From assembly GCF_910592395.1 (NCBI RefSeq), contig NC_088316.1:12340001-12404000 (forward strand): a stretch of 64,000 bases of DNA, in the 5' to 3' direction. The notes under the pieces are model-generated. The model was not told the DNA's origin and searched no databases. It worked only from the letters and a program-made list of their open reading frames with translations. Shown here piece by piece: positions 34,571-46,949 of this stretch. The first letter of the stretch is position 1. Each line of letters opens with the position of its first letter. Both the position numbers and the translations under genes were made by a program. The stretch is from Lineus longissimus (taxonomy: Eukaryota; Nemertea; Pilidiophora; Heteronemertea; Lineidae).

Positions 34571-34780
34571 GCACTCTTAGAAATAAAGGTTTTTGAGTTT
34601 TTTGTAAAACATTTAATGTTTTTTGACCAACACAATATGCGCCCCGCAGAGGTTTTTCAGAATCTCAAAACCATTTTTTTTTCATTGTACCGAAAAACCT
34701 CTACGGGGTGCCTAATTGCGTTGACCGAAAAACCTTTAAATATTTTTCAAAAGCTCAAAGCCTTGTTTTCTAAAAGTGTG
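34571..34780. mobile_element. GCACTCT foldback MITE, copy 3
   Basis: 210-bp palindromic element: gcactcttagaaataaagg at the left against ttttctaaaagtgtg at the right, and cgccccgcagaggtttttc against gaaaaacctctacggggtgc in the stem. Confidence 0.85.
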
Positions 34781-36538
34781 ATGCCTACACGTATGTAGAA
34801 GCCGACGGTGAATGGTTTCGTAAAGAGGAAACATGTTACAAAAGACCTGATACTTCAAAATTGATTAAGCGCAGCCGTCAGATGAGAGCAAGAATTTCAT
34901 TTGTTTGGCATTCTTATTCATGTAGATTGTTGTCATATTTCGTGAGTATGATTGCAAAATACCTGTCATCGATCGCCCAACAATTTCAACATAGGTTTCC
35001 TGACACTAGACTTCATCAAAACCTTATCCCCCCCCCCCCCCCAAGAGATGGAAAGTGTGTGAAGTAAATACAAGGAACCAATACTCAAGTGCTAATGAAA
35101 GTATATTGCCCTCACTGGTGTGCAAGGAATGGTGGTCCTTGAACTGTGGCACAACTTCCTTCTCACTTGCATGTCGAATATAGTTGGGGTATAACTGGCG
35201 ACATCGTCTTCTGTATCGTGATTTGCATTCTTTGGGGACTTCAACTTCCGTCACACCGTTACTTGGTAAACGTATGTATCAGCCGTTCTCACACACTCCT
35301 CCTTCCTCCCGAACTCCTCTGGCGATTTGTCACTCCACGGGTATCGGAATGCTTGAAGCGACGGATAAGAGTGATTGATACGCCAATCTTCTGACAAAAC
35401 GAGGATTTGTATGATGCTCCTGGGTGAATTTCCTTGACATCAATGATGCTTGCCACTATAGCACGGCACACCATTTTAGCGAATTTAAAGGATACTTTTT
35501 CACAGAATGATTCATGTGACACTTCATCGGCGAAAACGAGGAGGCACACTCAGAAAACACGCATCGATCAATTTAGCGCATCTTATCAATTTTGTGAGGG
35601 TTGTGTCCTGTCTAAGTAACATTCCTGCACCAATATCTGGAGGGTCATCATAAGAGGCTAACGTAATTCATCCGTTTTCTTCCTTGTAGGCCGTTCACCT
35701 GCCCCACTCGTCCAAATGTGTGGCAATTGAAGCGTTGCTCTCGTGACATCTTTATGAGTTTTTAGACCGATGTACATGTACATTTATGACGTAAGCACCC
35801 ATTTGCAGATTTCTCGGATAATTGTCAATGCTAATTCAAAGCTAATTACATGTATCTGTGCTTGTACTGTGGTATCGCTCCGGGGTGAAATCATTTTAAA
35901 ATTCTGTGCTGGTGACACTTTTCTTGACGTCAATATATCACTTTCGCTCATTCAGGAAAGAATAAGGATTTACCTATGTTTTGAATTACATTTATAAGTC
36001 GACGAAAATATATTCATAAACAGACGCAAAGATGATACTTTTTCGACTAATCAACTGATGAACGATTTGCCTGGAAAGATTTTAATTGTAGGATGAATCT
36101 TGTAATGTAACTCTTTTCAAAACTTCAAGACAATCAAGCTGCCATTTTGGATGGTCGTAAACATTTCTCCGGTACTAAGAGATTGATAAATTCTTAAATG
36201 CCTGGACAGAAACTTCGTGATTATGTCATTTCACTGCATGGATCAAGTGCTTCTTTCGTGGGATAAACTCAGTCTGATCGACGCATCTAGCCAGGAAAAG
36301 CCAGGTAATCACTTTGAATGCGGTATTTTGTTGAAACGATATCCAAAAAATTATTGTTGTTGAGTGGCCTGGTTTGACATATGATAGTACCGCAGACAGC
36401 TTGTCAAAATGCAGGCCTTCCGCAAATGAAAGCATTTGTGGGGGGTGCCATCAGGTACGCACATCCCATTTTTTTTATTTCGCTTGCGTTTACCCATTTA
36501 TCATCGTGTAAAATACCTCCCACTAAAACTACAAACTA
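34781..36538. other. Gene-poor interval with C run
   Basis: A run of about 15 C lies at 35027-35042. Open frames overlap on both strands near 35.1-35.5 kb, but the best of them starts at GTG and none has a full set of splice signals. No gene supported. Confidence 0.35.
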
Positions 36539-36701
36539 CAGTCAAACCTCTCTACCAAGGCCGACAGATGCTGTCCTAATTAAGACGTGCCCTGATTACA
36601 GGGGTCAAATTGAATTGAAATGACCAATTTGGGACCAAATCCAGTCCTTAATAGAGAGGACGTCCTTTGTAGAGAGGTGTCCGCTTATGGAGGTTACACT
36701 G
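36539..36701 (-). mobile_element. Pogo-like MITE, diverged full-length copy
   Basis: TA|CAGTCAAACCTC to GGAGGTTACACTG|TA, with tgctgtcctaatta, gtcaaattgaattgaaat and tccttaatagagagga inside. It is 163 bp, more diverged than the copies at 55-58 kb. Confidence 0.82.
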
Positions 36702-36845
36702 TATGCTGTCCTACGTTTTTACACCTATATACATCAAATATTATTTTTGGCCAAAAAGTTGTTTGGATTCGGGGGTTAAGCTACCACATTAAAATAACAG
36801 TAAGTTGATTCCCACATACTTCTGGTACTCGGCCATGATACATGT

Positions 36846-37052
36846 ATGTACTATAAACCAGCAAATTATTGCGGGCGTTTTATTTCCGCGGATTTCGCGA
36901 ATAACTATAATTCGCGAAAATAGAAATCGCGATTTTTTCATTATTCGAAAAACATTAGCAAATTTTGTAATCCGCCAAATAAAAAAAATAAGAACTTCGC
37001 AAACCTCAAAAGTTAGATGGCACGAAAATTCATCAGTTTACAGTATAATATG
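36846..37052. mobile_element. Probable MITE with tactRtaaac ends
   Basis: Left tactataaaccagcaaatt and right attcatcagtttacagta form an imperfect inverted repeat. The interior alternates cgcgga/ttcgcga and aatcgcga blocks. It is about 205 bp, AT-rich. Confidence 0.55.
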
Positions 37053-37517
37053 TACTAGCAGTTGGCCATTAGTGATTTAGAATTCAGTTGAAAGTTGAGA
37101 CTAGACAAATATTTTCTCTTGATAGTTCGATCAACTTTTAAATATTTCACGCCGACCAAACAAAATGCACCTTCGACTTTGTCACGTACTTGATGTTGTT
37201 TTAACGGTTTTTATAAAACTTAGCGGCAAAAGGTCTCCCGCAACTATAAGAGGAAAAAGCTTGGTTTGAAAGAGACGGGCTGTCAAATAATGCTGCACAA
37301 ACACTTTCATGATTCGAAATACATTTCTGACATAAATTTCTTTACATTTATTTAAGCAGGAGATGTGATATGTTGCATTGCCCCATTGGCAATATACACA
37401 AGGCCACTGAATCAAGGGTCAGTGAGGGGTTTAAAGATTGTAAAATGCCCATTAAGGAAGGGTTAAGGAAGAAGAAGGAGAAGGAATCCGCAGAGGTCCC
37501 GTAAGGGACCGAAAGGT

Positions 37518-37622
37518 TAAAGAAACTTCTGCATTTTTATCACTCACAATTCGCCCCCCTGTACATCAATGCACTACACAATGTACAGAGGGCGAAATTG
37601 TGAAGTGGAAGTTTCTTTCATG
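37518..37622. repeat. Hairpin, arms about 42 bp
   Basis: agaaacttctgc plus cactcacaattcgccc pairs with gggcgaaattgtgaagtg plus gaagtttctt, around a loop containing gtacatcaatgcactacac. A perfect inner pair is ctgtaca / tgtacag. Confidence 0.75.
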
Positions 37623-40200
37623 TAGGACTTCCTGTCAGGTGACAGGTTTTGACCAATCAAAACCCCATATGTGATCATGGCCGTGTATGCTCTCTGTGCC
37701 GAACAAGCATGATAGCTCTCTTCTGATTTGTCAATACCTGTCAGGAAGTATCAAATTGCTGCTTGTGGAAAGTTGGAATAGTTTTTCCGTTCACCTTAGT
37801 TTCGGCAATAATGTGTACAAGTACGTCGTGTAGCACCTGCTCCGTTCCCGTCAAATTCACTCCACGTCTTCTCGATGATAGACCCTATTCGGCTGCGAAA
37901 GTCGTCTCGACGCGTGAAAGGGGCATTTGGGAGGGCTGATGCGGGTCGGGCCGGTCGGACTAGATAGCCCCGCTGGGAGGGTTAATCACAGTGCCGGCTG
38001 GTTTGAGCATCATATTATTCTCAAAACTTCCTGAGCTGCATCTCAGATTGTTGATACGGTGTCGGAAGGGAGTATTTCTATGTCACCATTGGTAGTCGCT
38101 ATCCTGCCGATTTCACTTCGTTTGTTCCATGTAAAATTCATGACGCATATTCGTTGTTCTTTATACCGTTGTCAGCGATAAGCACTTCTTTGAAGTACAT
38201 GTACTTAACATCAGACGCAGCCGCTATAGGGTTTACATTAGCCCTACTGTATATGTCACTAATGCAGCAATCCCTTGTCTGACTATTGCATGGGTTACCT
38301 TCACAGTTTAAGTCATGACGTTAACAACATTTTCATCTTTCTCTTTTCATATTCACCAACTTTCCTTGTGGATCTCGATAAACAGGTATGTATTTTTTAC
38401 TTGTAAAACCCGATCATGTAATTACCCCATTCTCCATGCAGTTCAAAAGATGTTCTCTCTGCCAACACAGGTTCCCATTACACAACGAGATCCCGGACTT
38501 ACAACCGGCGCGTGACGATATCAGAATCGACAAATGAATTAGCGATCGATCAATCGCCACAAAACTTACTGAAAACACGCGGGACATAAAACAGGGTAAA
38601 GCTTTTTTAGGTTGAGAATATCAATTGATACTCATTCTGGGTTGATCGATCGCTTTGATTTTGGCATATCCACGCGCGAATCGTGGCCGTAGCGGTTCCA
38701 AAATGGCGACCTACGTGTTGTCAGTCTCGTCACGACGTGCAATACAATGTACGTGGCTTGCTGCGTCAGGAGTCTCTTGTAGTACACTCGACTACATTCG
38801 GATGGCTGTTGTCATTGCAGAACTGGATGTCAAGGCCAGTGCCTGTGCCAAGTGCCAAATGCCAAAAATCTTCATCATCATCGTTTTATTTGGACGTTCA
38901 CTTTCTATATTTCTGACCCGAGATATATAAGAATATCCTAATTTTACCTTTTATCAGAGAGCAAACTAGGTAAAGTTTCAAGAAATCATAGGTTAAAAGG
39001 TTAAAAATATCAAACAATGATGTTGAACTTTGGAACAATATTCGACACAGAGTAGCTCGAATAAGCGTGAACAAGACACACGTTTTATTGCACAACCTCT
39101 CCAAACGTAATGTTCCTGACAAGTCAATAAAGTCTGTTGTCGTCTGCTCATATCACACTGATGAAGCAAATATTGAAATGAAACAAGAAATCAAGGAGCA
39201 TTCAACGGATCGATCGTGATGTCACAACGTCTGCTGTGCAGTGATAACAGACGGTGCAGAGTAATGAAAGCCTGCCATTTCCGTCTGGAGTAGAACGATA
39301 CATTTTTATGTTGTTTATGAGAAAAATATTCTATGGAGCTTTCTATCTATTTTGGTTTTTCTCTTTTTGGCAGACTCCGGCAGGTTGCATCCTCAGGTAC
39401 AAACGCATAACGGGTAGTTATCTCAAATTATGGTGGATGTGCGAGTCATAAGGGAGTTTTCGTAAATCCCCCGAAACGCCAAGGGGAACGCTTAACTCAT
39501 TGTTTGACTTCCTGATAACGAAATAGAACAATAGGATAGCCGTTCTCGTAGACGTTTCGGGGACTTTGTGAAATATCCCTCGTAACAAAATTTTGTCGAA
39601 ACGTGAAAAAAGGTTATAGATTTAACACTCACGACTGGGGTGAATTCCGAACATATCGGTACTCATTACTTCTTGCTATTGGTTTATTTTTGGAAACTAA
39701 ATTAGGTCAATCATCATGAGGAATTGTTTATTTTGTCATGTGGGATGCGTGCGAGATTTTTAATCACATTAACTTTACAATAATAACACCGATACGATCT
39801 GTGCTAAGTTAACGTCACGAATTTCGCTTCGCCTCCTATTTCATCTCCTGGCTCGTTATTGTCCAGCTGCAAAACTAATAGCTCGCCGAAGCTGGATGAC
39901 GAGGCGTGTTTGAGACAGCGCAAGACGGTGTCTATTTACTAGACTTCCCTTAAACATCCCACACGCCAATGCAATCCCACCATCTCGCTAGGCTACGGAC
40001 CATGACAGCCACACTCCGTGACCGATGATGTCAATATCATAACTAATGAAATCAACGCTGCACGCGCACCGGAAACTGGTGTCAAATCTTATAATTGGAT
40101 AAATTAATGGAACATCCCTTGAATAAATTCCTTATAAAATACTGCGCCCACTCAGTCAAGGAGAAAGTTTTCTTGCCCAACATTTTGTGGTGAATACTGC
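37623..40200. other. Gene-poor interval, weak start-like site at 38702
   Basis: gttccaaaatggcgacctac at 38694-38713 combines a good translation-start context with a YY1-like aaaatggcg core in a locally CpG-rich stretch. The frame from it (MATYVLSVSSRRAIQC) runs about 75 codons without a domain I know. This is a possible promoter or first exon, not a gene call. Confidence 0.25.
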
Positions 40201-40283
40201 GTTTTTTATTACGCCACAGCGCTAGAAAGATGCTCTTCCATCAATGCCAAAATCCGGGGCGGAGTTGGCTCAAAATGGCCACT

Positions 40284-40284
40284 C

Positions 40285-40336
<52 letters not shown>

Positions 40337-40378
40337 GGTGGTGGTGGTGGTGGTGGTGGTGGTGGTGGTGGTGGTGGG
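40284..40378 (+). repeat. Compound (TTG)n(TGG)n microsatellite
   Basis: About 12 TTG units pass directly into about 19 TGG units. Four or more closely spaced GG pairs make a two-tier G-quadruplex possible on the + strand. The - strand translation is a His/Gln run, which I regard as a consequence of the repeat. Confidence 0.95.
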
Positions 40379-43192
40379 TCGGATGGCTTGGGCGGTCAGT
40401 TCCCCCTTCCGACGAAAACACCTTCGATGGGGACTTCCCTTTCATCATTCAATTTATGTCCAATTTCAATCAGTTCTCCAGAGGCCATGCATTCTCATTG
40501 GTAGTCGCATTCAAAGGTATGAATATATATATATATGTCATTTTACGAATCTTTATAGCAGCCTAGACCTTAGATGCCGATTCTTCAGCCCCCCCCCCCC
40601 CCCGCCCAGAATTATTACTTGTTGTCGCATTCGAATTGGCACACGGGTACTGAATGCTATCACGAAGTACTAAGTAGGCATCAACGATTAAGATAGGAAC
40701 GAAACATTTCCCAGAGCATTAGGAAATAATAGAACTGCACTGGGTAATCAGGCCACAACAAACCACCTATCGTCTAGATGAGTGATGCGGTTTGTTTATA
40801 AACACAACACGCTATCATCGGTAAACCGAAGTAAATGAACGGCCAGCCAATTTCATGATATGGAAAAACGGCTGGTGAATTCTGGATCAACATATGAGCA
40901 TCATTTGAAGGTTATCAGCTAAATTTCTCACTCCTGACCTGATTTTGCTGAACCCTACGGAATTTAATTAGTGCAGAGAGAACACAAAAAATAACACAAT
41001 AAGTGCTTGCAATACCAAGTATCTGAGGTATGATACTTTGCATAGACATGATGGATACGTATTGTCTGAATATATCATAAAGAGTGTGGCTTTTGTTAAC
41101 TTGTTATGACAAGAAACTCTCCTATACATTTTTCTCAGACAATTTTGTTTTCCTTTTCCCCCAGTGTTGGCCAATGCTATAGGTACTTTACGCAGTGTTA
41201 GTCTCATAGCAACAGAATATGAACTATGGCGCCGGATGCATGGATAGCGTAACCGTTCTTTTTTGAAGGGAGAAAATTGAGCGAGCATGATCGGCTTCGT
41301 AAGAAGTCGCCATTGGTTGTTTTTTCTATCTCACAGTATCGCGCAATTCGAGAAATACGTTTTACACCGATGTAAACCAACACAGGTTCTTTTCATCCTG
41401 AAATCCGGCCAACACTCGGCGCTAACGACCGAGCTGATGCAGTAACGTGTGCGAGGGGAGGAGCATACGACAGACTCTGTTAATCGGGGATGGCTCCCTA
41501 TTTACATTGTCACCTGGATATACCTTATTGGACTCCTAGCTCCTGCCTATAATTAATCCAACCTTTAACCCATAAAGACCCATACAACATGAGTTAATAA
41601 AGTGCAAGTCCTGACAACGAAAGTGAGAATTTACCCGTATTTCTAAGATGTGTTGAACCTGGCTATTTTGTGCATGGGATGCAGTAGTCATAGTGAACGA
41701 TATGGCTGATGACAGCTTGCAGAAAGGTAGGCCTATGAGGTTTACGTTACGGTTTTTTACCCTGAAGTGACTTTATGCGTTAGAGATGATTGAACAGCCA
41801 CCTGCCAGACTTATTTCCGCGAGCATAAATCGGAGCTTCCAAGACCAGGCCCACCTTAGAACTTATATTCAATGTCTAGCTTCGCTACGAAGGTGGAGCT
41901 TGCAGTTACCAAGTTACCAGAATAATGTACAGCACCCATCAGAGAGTATAGTCCAGAATATAGTGATATTGAAAAAGGCTGGTCTATGAAGGCTATGATC
42001 GATGTTAAAATATGACTTGAAATATTGCGTTACTGCGGCATTTCCGCCGGTGAATAACTCACCGGAGAATCAGAAGTGCATTCCTGTAACCGAAGCGGGA
42101 AGAAAACATGTTCGCGAGGAACGCATCGAAATATTCTCGGAAATATTCTCTTCGCATTGTTTTCGCTCCCTGCCATATTATTCATATCAGCTTTCACATG
42201 TGTACTGATAATTAGCAGCGAAGGTTTTTGCATTAATTAGCTGATTCTTAGCGAGAGTAGTTCAGCATGCACGAAGGAACCTCAACAACTTCACAGGATA
42301 TGTCGATATTCTGGCATTAGCGTTAAGTTCTTAATTGCTGTGTTTCCAACATTTAAATGGATTGAAACGTAGTTGGATTTACTGGAATAAAAAATCACAT
42401 AACTATATGGATTACGTTTGTAAAGCCTGGTTCAGACCATAGTACATGGCAGCAAATGTTGCGTCAAAATGTAGTGGTTGTCCTTTGAGATTTTTGGTAG
42501 TTAATTCACATCAAAAGGAAATCTTACTCGAAAATCTGGTGTAAGCGCAAGACATTCTGCATCTTGACCAACAAATTATCTGGCTGTGTCCAAAGGGAGA
42601 TAGGACATGAGGTTCAGGATAAGCATACTATTGCGATGAAAATAACACGAACGCATTTAAATGATGTCTCATTATTGAAAATATAAGAATTTGGTATCAG
42701 GATGAAGTAGTGTTGTCAATTAAAAAGTAGGAGTAACAACTAGAACAACTGGAACTACTAAATAAACATCGTTTCTTTCTCGAAATTGCATGTTTTTAAT
42801 CAAAGCTCCCTTCGTGATCCAAAAAAAAACAAGAGGGAAAACTGTTATTCAATCGGATGCCAAGAAAATGCAGCATTGGGTGCAATATGGGATGTAACTA
42901 CGGAATGACGTCACTTTTGCACGGTACAGAAATCCTTCAGTTGTCATGGTATTCAAATGGATTAAATTTCAAACAGGATTATTGAGGATTTACTTGTGAA
43001 TTCAAGAGGTGTTCAGGCAAGCTGCATTGGAATTTGAAATTTCGATCAATGTCGTGAGGTTTCGGTTGATATTCGTTTCGAGACCGCACGGGACGGGGAT
43101 TTACCACACTGATGAGTCCACAGAGGATATCGCTGATTTGTAGTTTATAGAGACACACTGCTTGCCCCCCAAAAAACGCATTTCCTCATCCT
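40379..43192. other. Gene-poor interval
   Basis: It contains an (AT)n tract near 40524-40537 and a C run at 40591-40604. Open frames on both strands lack coding features. Confidence 0.35.
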
Positions 43193-43247
43193 GAAGAAAT
43201 CGGGGGTTAATGTTCGCTTCATATTAGTATTAACCCCTGATTTCTTA
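43193..43247. repeat. Short inverted repeat
   Basis: agaaatcgggggttaat and attaacccctgatttct are inverted with one mismatch, with about 20 bp between them. Confidence 0.8.
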
Positions 43248-43431
43248 GTGTCTTACATGGTGTCGGCCCACATTTACTGAGAAAGGCATACAATATGTCC
43301 CATGAATTGCTTGGTTTCGGTATTCTGTCTCTCATTCAACAAATTTCAAGTTTAGTTTGCCACATTTGCTGCATATTAGCATAAAGGAATAACTATAAAG
43401 GTATCACTTACAGTTACACAATTTATCACCT

Positions 43432-43833
43432 TTATCTTATTTCTATGGTTGTCGAAGATTGAAAAGCAATTAGCCAAATGATCATAATTCTTCGTTTTTT
43501 TGTTTTAAATTGAAGATTTGCAATTAAATTGCGGAAGCCGACTAGAAGTAACATGCTAAAGTCCGCTAAAATGATGTCTCGTTTCTTTGTCAAAGTGAAG
43601 ATAATAACTGAAAGAACATTGTCGAATAAGCCAACGCATACCAATATGATGGTCACGTATGCTTGGAACAATTCAATGCTGTTATCCCGGAAGGTTTGGT
43701 AATGAGTTTTTGTTACAAAAATATCGGGACGAACCTCGCATTTAAGTGGTTTTACCTCGCATTTAAGTGGTTTTAACCACTTAAATGCGAGGTTCGTCCC
43801 GATATTTTTCGATGTCTCTTTAAAAAGAGACAT
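43432..43833 (-). pseudogene. Possible GPCR-like first membrane segment, fragment
   Basis: A 133-codon frame contains about 26 hydrophobic residues (YVTIILVCVGLFDNVLSVII, then FTLTKKR). The spacing V-G-x-x-D-N-x-L-S resembles membrane segment 1 of rhodopsin-type receptors (G-N), with Asp in place of Gly before Asn. Nothing recognisable follows the following 40 residues, and the upstream third is generated by the inverted duplication at 43719-43810. I read it as a decayed fragment or a chance frame. Confidence 0.25.
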
Positions 43834-43835
43834 CG
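43719..43835. repeat. Near-perfect palindrome followed by a second one
   Basis: aaaatatcgggacgaacctc and gcatttaagtggtt on the left pair with aaccacttaaatgc and gaggttcgtcccgatatttt on the right, with an extra direct copy of acctcgcatttaagtggttt inside. Immediately after, cgatgtctctttaaaaagag and acatcg form a second 26-bp perfect palindrome. Confidence 0.92.
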
Positions 43836-45231
43836 ATGCCAGAAGCCTCGTTTCGGACAGGCCTTTATAGTAGGCGATACTATGTTCCTCTATGAACAGA
43901 CTATAGTCTATTTATAAATGTTATGTACGCATCGTTTTGGGCTCTGGAGGGCGAACTACTGGTCGGATTTCGTTGAAGGTTGTTTTTTATTGATCCTTGC
44001 CTTAAAGACCAAATACAGGATTTTAGGAGTTCAGCATTCTCAAGGCAGAAATTTTTTAGTCTTCAGCAAAGTCCAATGGTCATTTGGAGGGTCCCCGGGA
44101 TGGGCGCCATATTTGTTTTTGGATATTTCTCATTTATTCTTGGACCATGAGTAGAAGGAAAAAGAAATAATAACCTGAACATTTCATCCAGATTGGTCGA
44201 GAAGTAAACCGTACAGAGCGGAAAATGTCCGAATCAATGCACTACGTCAATGTACACAAATGCATTCAAAAACATTATTTCGTTGGCATGGTTATTAAAA
44301 TGAAAGATCCTGTTTGGTTTTGAGGTGAAGTCCAATAAAAACCAAACTGAGTTGCATCGATCACCATCTAAAATGTCATAGATAATTGAAAAACCAGCTT
44401 CTTCATGATCAGCATTCCTGAATCAGCTGAATTGTCTGAGGTCCATTCAAAAAGGTGATTATTAGAAGACGTGCTTTTGAAAGTTGCCATCTTCCCCCAT
44501 TAAAATTCAGAGGGTTGACTATGCCCTGTCACAGATGATTCATAGCTCCTGTTGGGACGATTGCCCCTAACTAAGTACACGAACGGCGTAGATCGTACTA
44601 TTTCACTAAAATCTCAGGTAAAATGGATGACAATCTTTCATGGTCAAAGACTCTACGGATACTAACTAATAATCACACGAATAAGTCCATGACGACAGCA
44701 GAAGACGATAGACGTGAAAATACCATTCGGATGGCCAGTGACTCATCAGACCTATGAGCAATAGTCAGTTGACACGGATGGCCTAAATCTCCACCCATGT
44801 CGGGTGGTACAATGATGCTGGGCTATTTATATTGGACGATTAAACTAATTTCTACATACATACCATTTAAACCCCTTCTGAACAGCTCCATTTGGCAATT
44901 TATCTTCTCGTTTAATATATTGGTGGTGCTTAACTATTCGCCATGTCACCTGAAGGTAGGATGTCAGGTAAGGAAGCAATTTGTAGTCCATATTGGTGGA
45001 AAATTTATAAGGCTTCTTCAGAAGTAATATAAATGTCCACGTCCTTTTGAACAGCTGTGCGAAAACTACTGGACCGATTTCTCTAAATTTAGTTTTTTCT
45101 CAATCAAATTTTGTGAACCAAGAGAATTTTCATATTTCAGCCACCTGTTTATTTGAAATAAAGATAGGCCTACAAACTGAAGTGCGTCTCTTAGGTTTCG
45201 ACGGAAAGGTTTGCATGTGGAAGAGGCTGAA
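43836..45231. other. Gene-poor interval
   Basis: No exon supported. The block gaaaactactggaccgattt at 45060 belongs to a dispersed repeat also seen at 32.9 kb. Confidence 0.35.
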
Positions 45232-46312
45232 TGAATGAATGAATGAATTGAAAAACTTATATTGGGCGCCTTTCCGTGGTCCACCACGCTCAAGGCGCCA
45301 CCCCCCCTAAATAGTCCTCAAACAAGGTAGTTTTGAGTTGCCTCTTAAATGATGTTTCTGGTAGAGCCCTGACGGAAACAGGAAGTTTGTTCCACAGGTA
45401 TGGGCCACAGCATGAGAAGCTGCGGTCACCATACCTGGACTTACTTCTTTTGATTTTAAGCGGCTTGAACGTGGTGGACCTCGTACAGCCGCTTGTCGCC
45501 ACCAGCAAATCTGACAGGTACATCGGACCCCCACTGCTCACTACTGTCTTGTGTACAAGAGTCAGAATTTTGTAAACGACTCTTGCCTTGACAGGAAGCC
45601 AATGGAGCTCGCGGAGCAGTGGGGTGATGCTGTCAAATTTCCTGCGGCGACAAACAAGCCTAGCAGCGGAATTTAGCACACGTTGCAAAGGAGCCAGGGT
45701 CTTATCTGGTAGACCATAGAGTATGGCATTGTTAGTGTCTAGTCGGGAGACAACCAATGCGTGCACAAGCCTTACTACTGAGTGACGATCTAGGTATTTC
45801 CTTATCCTCCCAATTTTGTAGAGGCTGGCATAGGCAGCTTTGCATGTCATTTTCACTTGAGTCTGCATAGTCATTCCCTCATCGAGCCACACTCCCAGGT
45901 CCTTAACGCATTCAGATTTTGGAATCTGAACTCCGCTGATACTGATACTGGGAATGGATCCCTGTCGACGCGTTGACACAAAATTGACCATGTCCGTTTT
46001 TGGGGCATTAAGACAGAGCCAATTTGTTGACAGCCAAGACTGGATATGGCCTATTCCACCCTCCGTGGAGGCAACCATGGCGCTACACTGGGCGTTGTCA
46101 CCACATCGAGCAGAAGTCAACAACTGATTATCATCAGCGTACAATTGGTATGGAATGCATGCTCTATTCATGACGTCTCCCAATGGAATTGTATATATCG
46201 TGAAAAGTACTGGGCCCAACACAGACCCTTGCGGCACTCCATACTCCAGTGACACAGCAGCTGACAGCTGACAGCGGCTGTGAACGAATGTAATCCGCTT
46301 TGAGATAATAGC
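45232..46312 (-). mobile_element. CR1/L2-type non-LTR retrotransposon, 5'-truncated
   Basis: The - strand frame encodes the second half of a reverse transcriptase. GVPQGSVLGP (palm motif B) comes first, then YADD (catalytic motif C), LGVWLD, and the C-terminal NSAARL, LHWLPVKAR and PYLWNKLP blocks typical of CR1/L2/Rex-like elements. Homology extends a little upstream (KRITFVHSRCQLSAAV) to an in-frame stop near 46313, where the copy is truncated. The 3' part is intact through the stop at 45290. A very short 3' UTR ending ggcgcccaatataagttt leads into (ATTC)n, the usual short-repeat tail of this group. No endonuclease domain remains, so it is inactive. Confidence 0.92.
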
Positions 46313-46807
46313 CTATAGTATAAAGCGCTGCTAGCGCTGGTAATGAATATAAAGCACTTTGAAAAAGTACAGTTGTACAGTTTGAAGGGTATATAATAAA
46401 TTACACCCAATTCTGATATGGGTGCAGAATTTATAAGTTCGCAAATGAAAATGATCTATACACATAAATTATGATTAAAAAAAAGGTATAAAGTATATAA
46501 GTATAAGTATGAATTATAATTAACTGATTTTAGAGATACCTTGCAGCAAATGTGGCAACTTATCACGTGGTAGGCTAATTGCTTTAATTGCATTCAAAAT
46601 TTCCCGACCTGGCTGTTATATGCAATTGTACATGACATTGTAGTAATCTAGGGGAGGACTTTCACGGCAGTGACATCGCTTTGAAATATTTGGCTATGCG
46701 GATGCAAGAATCGACAGAAACAATGCAAAGATAGGAATAAAAAAAAATCCAGATTGTATTAAATTACATGTACTTATATGTAAGAACCCGACCTCGAGTA
46801 GCGTATC
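46313..46807. other. Interval between LINE fragment and the next exon
   Basis: AT-rich sequence with tataaagcgctg and tataaagcactttg as a loose local repeat. No exon seen. Confidence 0.35.
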
Positions 46808-46949
46808 ATGATGCTTCTGTCGAAAAAAAGACCCAAGCGACAGACAAGCACGGACGCGAGACTGCCTTTCATTTCTCCGTTCGTCTCAAGGCTCGTAAGG
46901 AAACAGAAAAAGGCGCCACCTCAGTTGCCGGTCGAAAATGATGATGACG
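46808..46949 (+). CDS. Probable first coding exon, possible membrane protein
   Basis: ATG frame of 47 codons plus one base: MMLLSKKRPKRQTSTDARL, then a basic stretch (RLVRKQKKAPPQLP) and an acidic end (VENDDD), stopping at the donor GACG|GTAGTA. Composition is protein-like and the basic clusters would keep this end cytoplasmic. The phase fits the exon at 50176-50363, which I therefore link to it tentatively. Confidence 0.45.

Noticed and set aside
35024-35254. 76-codon - strand frame with a GTGAGA donor
   Set aside because: The start is GTG, the frame runs into a C run, and no acceptor precedes it.
40209-40448. His/Gln-rich and Val/Gly-rich frames
   Set aside because: Direct consequence of the TTG/TGG microsatellite.
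46260-46345. Separate L2/SINE 3' end on the + strand (cgctttgaga, tataaagcgct)
   Set aside because: The left part translates on the - strand as an extension of the reverse transcriptase (KRITFVHS), so it belongs to the LINE fragment.
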